Shown here one piece after another: positions 7,869 through 14,381 of a stretch of 14,752 nucleotides of DNA; within the stretch, counting starts at the first letter, position 1; each line of letters starts with the position of its first letter. Source of the stretch: Gammaproteobacteria bacterium (GTDB lineage: Bacteria > Pseudomonadota > Gammaproteobacteria > UBA6429 > Thiohalophilaceae); the NCBI GenBank assembly GCA_003233255.1, contig QILH01000184.1:1-14752 (forward strand), in the 5' to 3' direction. The notes beneath the pieces are model-generated. The model was not told where the DNA came from and did no database searches. It saw only the letters and a program-made list of their open reading frames with translations. The translations under genes and the position numbers were made by a program.

Positions 7869-8564
7869 CTAAATGCTCAAATTATTCAGGGTCTGTTTCA
7901 CTAATAATAAATCTTCCCACGCTTTACGTTTCTCGGCAGGCGCACGTAGTAAATAAGCAGGATGATAAGTAACAATAAACGGGGTCTGGGTTGCTTTTAA
8001 TTCATGTACCCGAGAACGCAGTTTGCCCAGCGCCATAGTCGTATTTAATAATCGCTGAGCGGCAATCCGACCGACCGCCAGTATCACCTTCGGTTGCAAC
8101 AATTCGATCTGACGATATAAATAACCAACACAACACTCGGCCTCTTCGGATTTTGGGTCGCGATTGTTGGGTGGACGGCATTTTAATATATTGGCGATAT
8201 AAACCTGATTTCGATTAAACCCAATGGCCTTCAGCATTTCATTTAACAGCTGTCCGGCACGTCCCACAAACGGTTCTCCCTGACGATCTTCTTCTGCACC
8301 AGGGGCTTCGCCGATGATCAGCAAATCGGCCTGTTGGTTGCCGACCCCAAAAACCGTTTGCCTGCGTCCGCTATGCAGAACACATTCAACACAGTGATCC
8401 ACCTGCTCCGCTAACTCATCCCAGTTTAGTAGAGCAAGGTCACCTTGATGACCCTGAATATTAGTAGAGGTATGCGTACTGACAGGATCAATCACCGACT
8501 GGGACCGATACAGATTAATCCCCATGGTACTTAAATAAGCCTGTTGTTGTGGATCCAGGGCCAA
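7869..8564 (-). CDS. Family 4-type [4Fe-4S] uracil-DNA glycosylase, TTG start
   Basis: A 231-residue protein with GEAPGAEED (85-93), FVGRAGQLLNEML and the later THP-like segment TYHPAYLLR (199-207), as in family 4/5 uracil-DNA glycosylases that excise uracil from DNA. Four cysteines fit the iron-sulfur cluster: C58 and C61, C129 in KCRPPNNR, and C144 or C145. I accept the TTG at 8564 as start: TAGGAG stands eight bases upstream, and the resulting N-terminus (LDPQQQAYLSTMGI) resembles that of related proteins. The next ATG would remove this segment and has no good ribosome binding site. It is the first gene of a compact cluster with rimI and a phosphatase, and follows the leuA terminator. Confidence 0.9.
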   Translation of the reverse strand: MALDPQQQAYLSTMGINLYRSQSVIDPVSTHTSTNIQGHQGDLALLNWDELAEQVDHCVECVLHSGRRQTVFGVGNQQADLLIIGEAPGAEEDRQGEPFVGRAGQLLNEMLKAIGFNRNQVYIANILKCRPPNNRDPKSEEAECCVGYLYRQIELLQPKVILAVGRIAAQRLLNTTMALGKLRSRVHELKATQTPFIVTYHPAYLLRAPAEKRKAWEDLLLVKQTLNNLSI

Positions 8565-8594
8565 AACGGCAACTCCTAAGGTTTACAGGCCAAT

Positions 8595-8624
8595 ATTGTA
8601 TCTCAGAATGGCAACCGGTATAAA
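8595..8624 (-). promoter_or_regulatory. Possible promoter of udg-rimI-phosphatase
   Basis: On the minus strand TTTATA (8624-8619) is followed after 18 bases by TACAAT (8600-8595), placed between the leuA terminator and the udg ribosome binding site. Box matches are moderate. A promoter is expected here because a terminator lies immediately upstream. Confidence 0.35.
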
Positions 8625-8631
8625 CCAGATT

Positions 8632-8662
8632 ATAAAAAACAGGTGACTACACGTCACCTGTT
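8632..8662 (-). terminator. Intrinsic terminator of leuA, incorporating the leuA stop codon
   Basis: A perfect 10-bp stem (AACAGGTGAC at 8638-8647 with GTCACCTGTT at 8653-8662) with a 5-base loop is followed on the minus strand by a T-run continuing into TATAAT. The leuA stop TAG (8649-8647) lies at the loop/stem junction, so the last codons of leuA (T-G-D-V) form one arm. Textbook intrinsic terminator geometry. Confidence 0.92.
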
Positions 8663-10194
8663 TGTGGATGGGCTCGATCCGCATCGGCCTGAATCTTGTT
8701 CAGGGCATTAATATAGGCCTTTGCCGAAGCAATGACGATATCCGTATCCGCACCCTGGCCGTTTACAATGCGACCGTCCTTTTTAAGTCGTGCGGTTACT
8801 TCCCCTTGTGAGTCTGTACCACTGGTAATATTGTTCACCGAATACAGTAACAACTCGCTACCACTATGAAAAATACTTTCCAGCGCCTTAAACGCCGCAT
8901 CAACCGGCCCTCCCCCCGTGGATGTTGCGGTGTATTCTTTATTATTCGATTCAACCGTTATTTCGGCATGCGGTGTTTCACCGGTTTCAGAACAAACTTT
9001 TAGTGACACTAGACGAATATTTTCATTTTCAGCTTCTAAATTTGCTTCGGTGACCAGGGCTTGTAGATCATCATCGTAGATTTCATGCTTTTTATCGGCA
9101 AGTTCTTTAAATCGTGCGAAGGCATCATTCAATTCCGTCTCCGAATCAAACTCTACACCTAATTCCTTTAAGCGAGTTTTAAAGGCATTGCGACCTGAAT
9201 GTTTGCCTAACACTATTCGATTGTCGCTCCAGCCTACGTCCTGGGCACGCATGATTTCGTAAGTCTCGCGATTTTTTAATACCCCATCCTGATGAATACC
9301 GGACTCATGTGCAAACGCATTGACCCCAACGATGGCTTTATTGGGTTGCACAGCAAACCCAGTAATACCTGACACCAAACGAGAACTGCTGACAATCTGC
9401 GTCGTATCGATATGATCGACATTACAGACAAAAATATCCTGACGCGTTTTTACCGCCATCACAACTTCTTCCAACGAGGCATTCCCTGCTCGTTCACCCA
9501 AACCGTTGATCGTACATTCGACCTGCCGGGCCCCATTCATCACCGCAGATAATGAATTCGCTACGGCCAATCCAAGATCGTTGTGACAGTGCACTGAGAA
9601 AATGGCCTTATCCGAATTCGGAATACGCTCACGCAGCTCTTTTATTAATGCACCGAACTGTTCAGGAACATTATAACCAACCGTATCGGGGATATTTAAG
9701 GTCGTTGCACCTGCGTCGATCACCGCCTCTAAAATGCGGCACAAAAAATCCGGTTCGGAGCGTCCGGCATCTTCAGGCGAAAATTCAACGTTGTCGGTAT
9801 ATTGACGTGCTTTTTTTACCGCGGTAATGGCCTGTTCAACCACCTGATCCGGTTGCATGCGCAATTTCATTTTCATATGAATCGGTGAGGTGGCAATAAA
9901 GGTATGAATGCGACCGGAGTTAGCCGGTCTAATCGCTTCACCAGCACGCTCGATGTCTTTATCCAACGCCCGAGCAAGGCCACACACGGTACTGTCTTTA
10001 ATTACACTGGCGACGGCATGCACCGCCTCAAAATCGCCCCGACTGGCAATAGGGAAACCGGCCTCGATCACATCCACATGCATGCGTTCAAGATTTCTGG
10101 CAATACGTACTTTTTCTTCTTTGGTCATCGACGCGCCGGGACTTTGTTCGCCATCGCGTAAGGTGGTATCAAAAATTATTAATGGATCGCTCAT
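8647..10194 (-). CDS. leuA: 2-isopropylmalate synthase
   Basis: A 515-residue enzyme, near the 523 of E. coli LeuA. Near the N-terminus it has FDTTLRDGEQSPG, then SVHCHNDLGLAVANS (metal-binding HxH) and NAFAHESGIHQDG. The last third (from about 380) is the LeuA allosteric dimer domain that binds leucine for feedback inhibition, with the TGGGPVDAAF segment. It condenses 2-ketoisovalerate with acetyl-CoA, the first committed step to leucine, in the cytoplasm. I start at the ATG at 10194 because GAGGAG lies seven bases upstream; an ATG ten codons earlier has no ribosome binding site and would place this one inside the gene. It has its own promoter and a leader with a leucine-rich peptide, and is separated from pssA by a plus-strand gene. 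Confidence 0.96.
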   Translation of the reverse strand: MSDPLIIFDTTLRDGEQSPGASMTKEEKVRIARNLERMHVDVIEAGFPIASRGDFEAVHAVASVIKDSTVCGLARALDKDIERAGEAIRPANSGRIHTFIATSPIHMKMKLRMQPDQVVEQAITAVKKARQYTDNVEFSPEDAGRSEPDFLCRILEAVIDAGATTLNIPDTVGYNVPEQFGALIKELRERIPNSDKAIFSVHCHNDLGLAVANSLSAVMNGARQVECTINGLGERAGNASLEEVVMAVKTRQDIFVCNVDHIDTTQIVSSSRLVSGITGFAVQPNKAIVGVNAFAHESGIHQDGVLKNRETYEIMRAQDVGWSDNRIVLGKHSGRNAFKTRLKELGVEFDSETELNDAFARFKELADKKHEIYDDDLQALVTEANLEAENENIRLVSLKVCSETGETPHAEITVESNNKEYTATSTGGGPVDAAFKALESIFHSGSELLLYSVNNITSGTDSQGEVTARLKKDGRIVNGQGADTDIVIASAKAYINALNKIQADADRAHPQTGDV

Positions 10195-10299
10195 CACATT
10201 GCTCCTCATCATCCTGTCGGACATGGGTTAAATCTTCAAGATTCGTTTGATTGGGTTATTCCAATTTGTGCCGGGGTGCGCTTTCACGCTGGTATTAAG

Positions 10300-10386
10300 T
10301 TATGCTGCCCCACTGGGCAGGAGGAGTCCCAGACCAGCAACAGTCTGAGCAAAAAGGAGGTGAGCTGTGTTGAATGGGTGTTGCAT
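10300..10386 (-). CDS. Putative leucine-rich leader peptide of leuA (28 residues)
   Basis: A small frame from ATG at 10386 to TAA at 10302-10300, between the leuA promoter and leuA. It begins M-Q-H-P-F-N and holds six leucines: L10-L11 (CTC CTT), L19 (CTG), and L21-L23 (CTC CTC CTG). It ends P-S-G-A-A. Clustered control codons just upstream of a leucine-synthesis gene are the mark of enterobacterial leu leaders, though the sequence itself does not resemble E. coli LeuL. The ATG falls six bases after the -10 box, so the transcript would start at or about the ATG and the peptide would be leaderless; no Shine-Dalgarno is present. Expression is not proven. The frame could also be chance. Confidence 0.5.
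   Translation of the reverse strand: MQHPFNTAHLLFAQTVAGLGLLLPSGAA
10305..10349 (-). promoter_or_regulatory. Mutually exclusive hairpins in the leuA leader RNA
   Basis: Three stems can form on the minus strand. A: CTCAGAC (10349-10343) with GTCTGGG (10334-10328), 7 bp including one G-U pair, 8-base loop. B: CTGCCC (10320-10315) with GGGCAG (10310-10305), 6 GC-rich pairs, 4-base loop. C: CTGGG (10332-10328) with CCCAG (10317-10313). C overlaps both A and B, so they exclude each other as in attenuators. No T-run follows B, so a standard intrinsic terminator is not evident. The leucine codons lie between A and B, in the loop of C. Confidence 0.4.
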
Positions 10387-10392
10387 GAATTA

Positions 10393-10421
10393 ACTATACA
10401 TGCTCATTTTAAAAATGCCAA
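10393..10421 (-). promoter_or_regulatory. Strong sigma70-type promoter of leuA
   Basis: On the minus strand TTGGCA (10421-10416) and TATAGT (10398-10393) are 17 bases apart, each five of six to consensus. An AT-rich stretch with T-runs lies upstream (about 10435-10485) and could act as an UP element or bind a global regulator. The predicted start is near 10386, giving a leader of about 190 bases before leuA. Confidence 0.75.
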
Positions 10422-10730
10422 GCCCTGAGAGAATTATTATTTAAGGTATGCGTAAAAAAATCTTAAAACACCGAAAAAAGGATATTTAACGGCAGGATTG
10501 ACTTCATCGCGCAAAAACCCGGACACCTAAGCCCATGACAAGCTATTGCGCTGTAGTGCTCCCTGCCCCGATGTGCTGTGAAAATAGAAAGGCCACAGTC
10601 AACCTTTAGTCGTGCGCCTTTAATTCAGATGCCGTTCAGCTACCCTATTTTATGCTTACTCCAATATCACCCCAGTGCCCGCAGGCAGTGTCCCGCACCA
10701 TGAGCACGTTTATTGTCAGGAGTCACAAAA
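10422..10730. other. Intergenic region between divergent leuA and the outer-membrane protein gene
   Basis: About 300 bases without a supportable gene. The left part is AT-rich and lies upstream of the leuA promoter. A weak promoter for the plus-strand gene may be TTCAGA-16-TATTTT (about 10625-10652), and the ribosome binding site TCAGGAG (10715-10721) precedes its ATG. A 13-codon lysine-rich frame at 10448-10489 is too short to support. I see no RNA gene, terminator or repeat that stands out. Confidence 0.5.
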
Positions 10731-11231
10731 ATGCACCGTAAACATTACATTCAATCCACATTCATTGCCCTTAGTTTGGGCCTTTCCATATCAACCGTTC
10801 AGGCCGTTCAGCCTGGCCCTTATTTTGGAGCCGGTTTCGGCCAATCCGATGATGAGATCTTAAACGAGACTGAATCTGCCTTTAAATTTTTCGGCGGCGT
10901 CAATCTAAGCGAAAATATTGGCCTTGAATTAGCCTATGTCGATCTGGGCACGTTTGCCAACGGCCAGTTGAATCAGGATGGGATAACATTCGAAGTCGTC
11001 GGTTACCTTCCTCTCAATCCAGATATCGATTTGTTTGGCCGTGCCGGAATTTATGACTGGGAAGTATCAAATGGCTTCATATCGCGAAACGGAACCGAAC
11101 CGACTTTTGGGTTTGGTGTAAATGTCCAGCTTGATCACAGCTTGTCGGTTCGCGGAGAATATCAGATCTTCACCGAAGTCGACGGTGGCGATGTCGATAT
11201 GTATTCGGCAAGTCTGAGTTTCCATTTTTAG
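10731..11231 (+). CDS. Small outer-membrane beta-barrel protein (OmpA-type 8-strand porin-like fold)
   Basis: A 166-residue protein and the only plus-strand gene. It has a Sec signal peptide (basic MHRKH, hydrophobic core, probable cleavage after S-T-V-Q-A25). The mature part alternates hydrophobic and polar residues with aromatic girdles (PYFGAGFG, FKFFGGVNL, IGLELAYVDLG, LFGRAGIYDW, FGFGVNVQL, SVRGEYQIF) and ends in SLSFHF. The terminal phenylalanine is the sorting signal read by the BAM complex. This fits an eight-strand barrel of the OmpA-like/PF13505 type; there is no peptidoglycan-binding domain. Start at ATG 10731, with TCAGGAG eight to nine bases upstream; an in-frame TTG six codons earlier overlaps that site. 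It is convergent with pssA, with 57 bases between the stops. The exact role is unknown. Confidence 0.85.
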   Translation: MHRKHYIQSTFIALSLGLSISTVQAVQPGPYFGAGFGQSDDEILNETESAFKFFGGVNLSENIGLELAYVDLGTFANGQLNQDGITFEVVGYLPLNPDIDLFGRAGIYDWEVSNGFISRNGTEPTFGFGVNVQLDHSLSVRGEYQIFTEVDGGDVDMYSASLSFHF

Positions 11232-11288
11232 CGAAATTGATAACAGCTCATTCGGGAAGATCGATAAAACAGGTAATGCTGATTGGAA

Positions 11289-12065
11289 TTACGAAACCGA
11301 TTCAGTTTTTTTTTCATCACGACGCCGTTGTCTACGCCTTTTTTGTAACTCATACAAGGTTAAAACAGGGCCTGAGCAGGCGTATATCAAAAAGATACTG
11401 AATAAGACAATAGGCGGATCAGAGACAACCACGGCGATCACCATGACGATCGCAACCATGCCGACAAATGGAACTTTTGAACGGAAATCGAAGCCTTTAA
11501 AGCTGTGGTAACGAACATTGCTGACCATTAACACACCGGCACCAATGGTAAGAAATACCGCCACAATATTGAGAATGGGATGGGGATCCAGATAGATATG
11601 ACTGACCCACACAAAACCGGTCACGATCGCCGCAGCCGATGGGCTGGGTAGCCCCTGGAAATAGGCTTTATCGTCACTAGCAACCTGGGTATTGAAACGA
11701 GCCAGGCGTAACGCCGCTGCCGCCGTATATATGAACGCAGCCACCCACCCAATCTTGCCCAGTTGGCTGTTGCTGCCTAAAGCATATTCGAAAATGATAA
11801 GAGCCGGGGCAACACCAAAGGAAACCATATCCGAGAGGCTATCAAATTCAGCACCAAAATCACTCTGGGTATTGGTCCAGCGTGCCACCCGTCCGTCAGC
11901 CCCATCTAAAATCATGGCAATGAAAATGGCATAGGCTGCCCAGTCAAACCAGCCTTTGGTCGCGGCAATAATAGCGAAGAAGCCACAAAACAAGGCGGTC
12001 AAGGTCAGTAAATTGGGTAATAAATAGATACCACGCCGACGGATTTCTTTGCTTCGTTGTCCCAT
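11289..12065 (-). CDS. pssA: CDP-diacylglycerol-serine O-phosphatidyltransferase (type II PssA)
   Basis: A 258-residue integral membrane protein with the CDP-alcohol phosphatidyltransferase signature intact: D54, D57-G58, A61-R62, G71, D75 and D79, in the family spacing. Several hydrophobic helices follow, and the C-terminus is basic. It makes phosphatidylserine from CDP-diacylglycerol and serine in the cytoplasmic membrane, the route to phosphatidylethanolamine. It belongs to the Bacillus-like membrane-embedded type found in many proteobacteria, not the unrelated E. coli PssA. The ribosome binding site is weak. An 80-base gap separates it from the upstream psd-like gene, in which I see neither a clear promoter nor a terminator. 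Confidence 0.94.
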   Translation of the reverse strand: MGQRSKEIRRRGIYLLPNLLTLTALFCGFFAIIAATKGWFDWAAYAIFIAMILDGADGRVARWTNTQSDFGAEFDSLSDMVSFGVAPALIIFEYALGSNSQLGKIGWVAAFIYTAAAALRLARFNTQVASDDKAYFQGLPSPSAAAIVTGFVWVSHIYLDPHPILNIVAVFLTIGAGVLMVSNVRYHSFKGFDFRSKVPFVGMVAIVMVIAVVVSDPPIVLFSIFLIYACSGPVLTLYELQKRRRQRRRDEKKTESVS

Positions 12066-12145
12066 AGCGTTAAGTGTATGCCCGGCAAACTATGAGCGCC
12101 AGTAAAAATATCTGGATTTTCGAAAAATGATTTAAATTTAGCACT

Positions 12146-12760
12146 TTAATGAACAAGTTCACCAAGCAAATCCTGACCGGCTTTAAGTTTATCGCCTTCT
12201 TTAATATCAATGCGAACTTTGGTCGGCAATAAAATATCAATACGCGTTCCAAATGGAATAAAACCACAGCGTTTGCCCTGACCTATGCGTTCACCCGTAG
12301 CAGCACGACAGTGCATCTTACTATAGCGTCCACCGGCATGAATCGCGATCACAATATCATCCTGCTCATCGGTTTGAATCCAGATAGCGTGTTGCAGTGG
12401 CCCATCAAATGCAACTTCATGCTCCTTGTTTGATTCATGTACCCAGTGCTGCATTATCTTGCCCTCGGTCACCGCGCGCAGAATATAAACGCCGTACCAG
12501 TTCATTTGCAAACTAATACAAATGGACTCGCGTTTTAAAAAGGGATCAAGTTGATTCTGAACTTTTTTTATAACCCCATCGGCGGGAACAACAAGGCCCA
12601 GGGGAACAGAAGGGATCGTACGGTTGGGATCACGATACAAGTAAATAACCACCAGCACCACACCCCAAACGGGCCAAATGTAGGAGCCAACAACGAAATG
12701 GGTAACTATCATGGCGGCCACTAACAGACCTACAACAGTCTGGCCTTCACGCGCAATCAT
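12146..12760 (-). CDS. Short-type phosphatidylserine decarboxylase homologue with altered catalytic residues
   Basis: A 204-residue protein of the short Psd family (N-terminal IAREG, two hydrophobic segments at about 9-42, YRDPNRTIP at 42-50, PADG at 59-62, GFIPFGTRIDILLP at 166-179). Active relatives recalled from betaproteobacteria have FGS, whose serine becomes the pyruvoyl cofactor by self-cleavage, and VHSNR, whose histidine aids cleavage. Here these read FGT (T172) and VYILR (Y92). The third expected residue, D61 in PADG, is kept. The protein may thus be uncleaved and inactive as a decarboxylase, or use threonine. Position next to pssA still suggests a role in phosphatidylserine/phosphatidylethanolamine metabolism. 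The ribosome binding site AAGG lies about 10 bases before the ATG; a terminator lies immediately upstream. Family sure; activity doubtful. Confidence 0.82.
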   Translation of the reverse strand: MIAREGQTVVGLLVAAMIVTHFVVGSYIWPVWGVVLVVIYLYRDPNRTIPSVPLGLVVPADGVIKKVQNQLDPFLKRESICISLQMNWYGVYILRAVTEGKIMQHWVHESNKEHEVAFDGPLQHAIWIQTDEQDDIVIAIHAGGRYSKMHCRAATGERIGQGKRCGFIPFGTRIDILLPTKVRIDIKEGDKLKAGQDLLGELVH

Positions 12761-12775
12761 TTTGTACTTACCTTA

Positions 12776-12814
12776 TTGAAATAAATAAAGGCCGCTACCA
12801 AGATATAGCGGCCT
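12776..12814 (-). terminator. Intrinsic terminator after ilvC
   Basis: AGGCCGCTA (12789-12797) and TAGCGGCCT (12806-12814) form a perfect 9-bp stem with an 8-base loop. On the minus strand the stem is followed by TTTATTTATTTC. It lies 12 bases after the ilvC stop and only 28 bases before the psd-like ATG, so it separates the ilv genes from psd-pssA unless there is read-through. Confidence 0.85.
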
Positions 12815-12826
12815 GATCCGAAGAGG

Positions 12827-13843
12827 TTAATTTTTATCTTTATCCACCAGGGCATTGGCGGTAATCCACGGCATCATGCCACGCAACTTCTCGCCAACGA
12901 CTTCAATCGGATGCTCTGCATTCAAGCGACGACGAGCAGTCATTTCAGGATAATTAGTTTGTCCTTCAAGGATAAACTTCTTGGCATAATCACCAGACTG
13001 GATATCTTTTAAAGCCTGTTTCATGGCCCGACGACTTTCATCATTGATCACCTTCTCACCGGTAACGTACTCACCGTATTCGGCATTGTTTGATATCGAG
13101 TAATTCATATTCGCGATGCCACCTTCGTACATCAGATCAACAATCAATTTCAACTCGTGCAGACATTCGAAATACGCCATCTCAGGTGCATAACCGCCTT
13201 CAACCAGGGTTTCGAAACCGGCTTTAACCAGCTCGACACAACCGCCACATAAAACCGCCTGTTCACCAAATAAATCGGTTTCGGTTTCATCTTTGAAAGT
13301 GGTTTCAATAATACCGGTACGTCCGCCACCAATCGCCGAGGCGTAAGAAAGCGCGATGTCTCTGGCTTTACCCGAGGCATCCTGGTAAATAGCAATCAGA
13401 TCGGGAATACCGCCGCCATTTTTAAATTCATTACGCACCGTATGTCCGGGCGCTTTCGGTGCAATCATGATCACATCTAAATCAGCGCGCGGCACGATCT
13501 GGTTGTAGTGGATGCTAAATCCATGCGCAAAGGCTAACACCGCGCCTTTTTTAATATTGGGTTCAATCTGGTTTGCATATAATTGCGACTGAAATTCATC
13601 TGGCGTCAAAACCATAATCACATCGGCGGCTTTTACCGCCTCTTCTACAGACTTAACTGTTAAACCGGAGGCTTCGGCCTTGGCCACAGAGGATGAATCC
13701 GCACGTAGTGCCACAGTGACATCGACCCCCGATTCTTTCAGGTTATTGGCATGGGCATGCCCCTGCGAACCATACCCAATGATGGCGACTTTTTTACCTT
13801 TAATAATAGATAAGTCACAATCTTTATCGTAATTAATTTTCAT
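12827..13843 (-). CDS. ilvC: Ketol-acid reductoisomerase, class I
   Basis: A 338-residue enzyme, the standard length for class I. It has the Rossmann motif GYGSQGHAHA (23-32), a specificity loop LRADSSS (46-52) of the NADPH-preferring kind, and the metal-binding stretch KDETETDLFGEQ with the later HELKLIVDL. It isomerises and reduces acetolactate and acetohydroxybutyrate in valine and isoleucine synthesis. An AAGGAAAG ribosome binding site precedes the ATG. It lies 37 bases after ilvH in the same operon and is closed by an intrinsic terminator. Identity is certain. Confidence 0.98.
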   Translation of the reverse strand: MKINYDKDCDLSIIKGKKVAIIGYGSQGHAHANNLKESGVDVTVALRADSSSVAKAEASGLTVKSVEEAVKAADVIMVLTPDEFQSQLYANQIEPNIKKGAVLAFAHGFSIHYNQIVPRADLDVIMIAPKAPGHTVRNEFKNGGGIPDLIAIYQDASGKARDIALSYASAIGGGRTGIIETTFKDETETDLFGEQAVLCGGCVELVKAGFETLVEGGYAPEMAYFECLHELKLIVDLMYEGGIANMNYSISNNAEYGEYVTGEKVINDESRRAMKQALKDIQSGDYAKKFILEGQTNYPEMTARRRLNAEHPIEVVGEKLRGMMPWITANALVDKDKN

Positions 13844-13880
13844 AGCACTTTCCTTCCAGGTTCTTAATTTTAAATTTGTT

Positions 13881-14381
13881 TTAAACGGTCAGGCCCAGGC
13901 TTTTCTCACCGCGGGCAATACCGGACACACCCGAGCGAACCGTTTCTAAAATTATTTTTTCATCTGTGGCTTCAATAAACGCATCAAGTTTCTCTGCCGT
14001 ACCGGTCAGTTCGATAATATAAGTTGTTTCGGACACATCAATAATTCGACCCCGAAATATATCAACCTGACGTTTCATTTCATCGCGTGCTTCCGCCGAT
14101 ACCACGTTGAGTTTGATTAGCATCAGTTCACGTTCAATATGCTGGCCTTCGGTAATATCCGCCAGCTTGACAATATCAATCAGTTTATTCAGCTGTTTGG
14201 TGATCTGTTCAACAATCTGATCGGAACCGATGGTCACGATCGTCATTCGTGATAATGATTCGTCTTCCGTCGGTGCCACCGTTAAGGATTCGATGTTATA
14301 GCCGCGCGCTGAAAACAGACCGGCCACCCGTGATAAGGCGCCCGCCTCGTTTTCCATTAACATAGATATGATATGACGCAT
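13881..14381 (-). CDS. ilvH: Acetolactate synthase small (regulatory) subunit
   Basis: A 166-residue protein close to E. coli IlvH (163) and longer than IlvN (96). The N-terminal ACT domain (MRHIISMLMENEAGALSRVAGLFSAR region, 1 to about 75) binds valine for feedback inhibition; the C-terminal domain follows with ELTGTAEKLDAFI. It activates and regulates the large subunit encoded immediately upstream. The ATG overlaps the ilvI stop codon by one base (TGATG), the usual arrangement for matched synthesis of the two subunits. Confidence 0.96.
   Translation of the reverse strand: MRHIISMLMENEAGALSRVAGLFSARGYNIESLTVAPTEDESLSRMTIVTIGSDQIVEQITKQLNKLIDIVKLADITEGQHIERELMLIKLNVVSAEARDEMKRQVDIFRGRIIDVSETTYIIELTGTAEKLDAFIEATDEKIILETVRSGVSGIARGEKSLGLTV

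Noticed and set aside
10195..10224. Ten-codon N-terminal extension of LeuA
   Set aside because: No ribosome binding site before the upstream ATG; GAGGAG is placed correctly for the ATG at 10194, and the extension would cover that site.
9552..10231. Several plus-strand frames of 85-107 codons antisense to leuA
   Set aside because: Antisense shadows of a highly conserved gene, mutually overlapping, with no recognisable features.
10231..10243. Palindrome AATCTTCAAGATT in the leuA leader
   Set aside because: Only one central base, so it cannot fold as a hairpin; a protein site is possible, but it is single, AT-rich and far downstream of the promoter.
10250..10265. Small hairpin ATTGG/CCAAT in the leuA leader
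   Set aside because: Only five pairs with no T-run after it on the minus strand, so it does not serve as the missing attenuator terminator.
10448..10489. 13-codon lysine-rich frame on the plus strand after TAAGG
   Set aside because: Too short, ribosome binding site too close to the ATG, and in an AT-rich stretch where such frames arise by chance.
10713..10730. Six-codon extension of the outer-membrane protein from a TTG
   Set aside because: The TTG overlaps the TCAGGAG ribosome binding site of the ATG at 10731, which begins a proper signal peptide.
12070..12267. 65-codon minus-strand frame across the psd-like gene end
   Set aside because: It overlaps the 3' end of the psd-like gene in another frame and has no family features.
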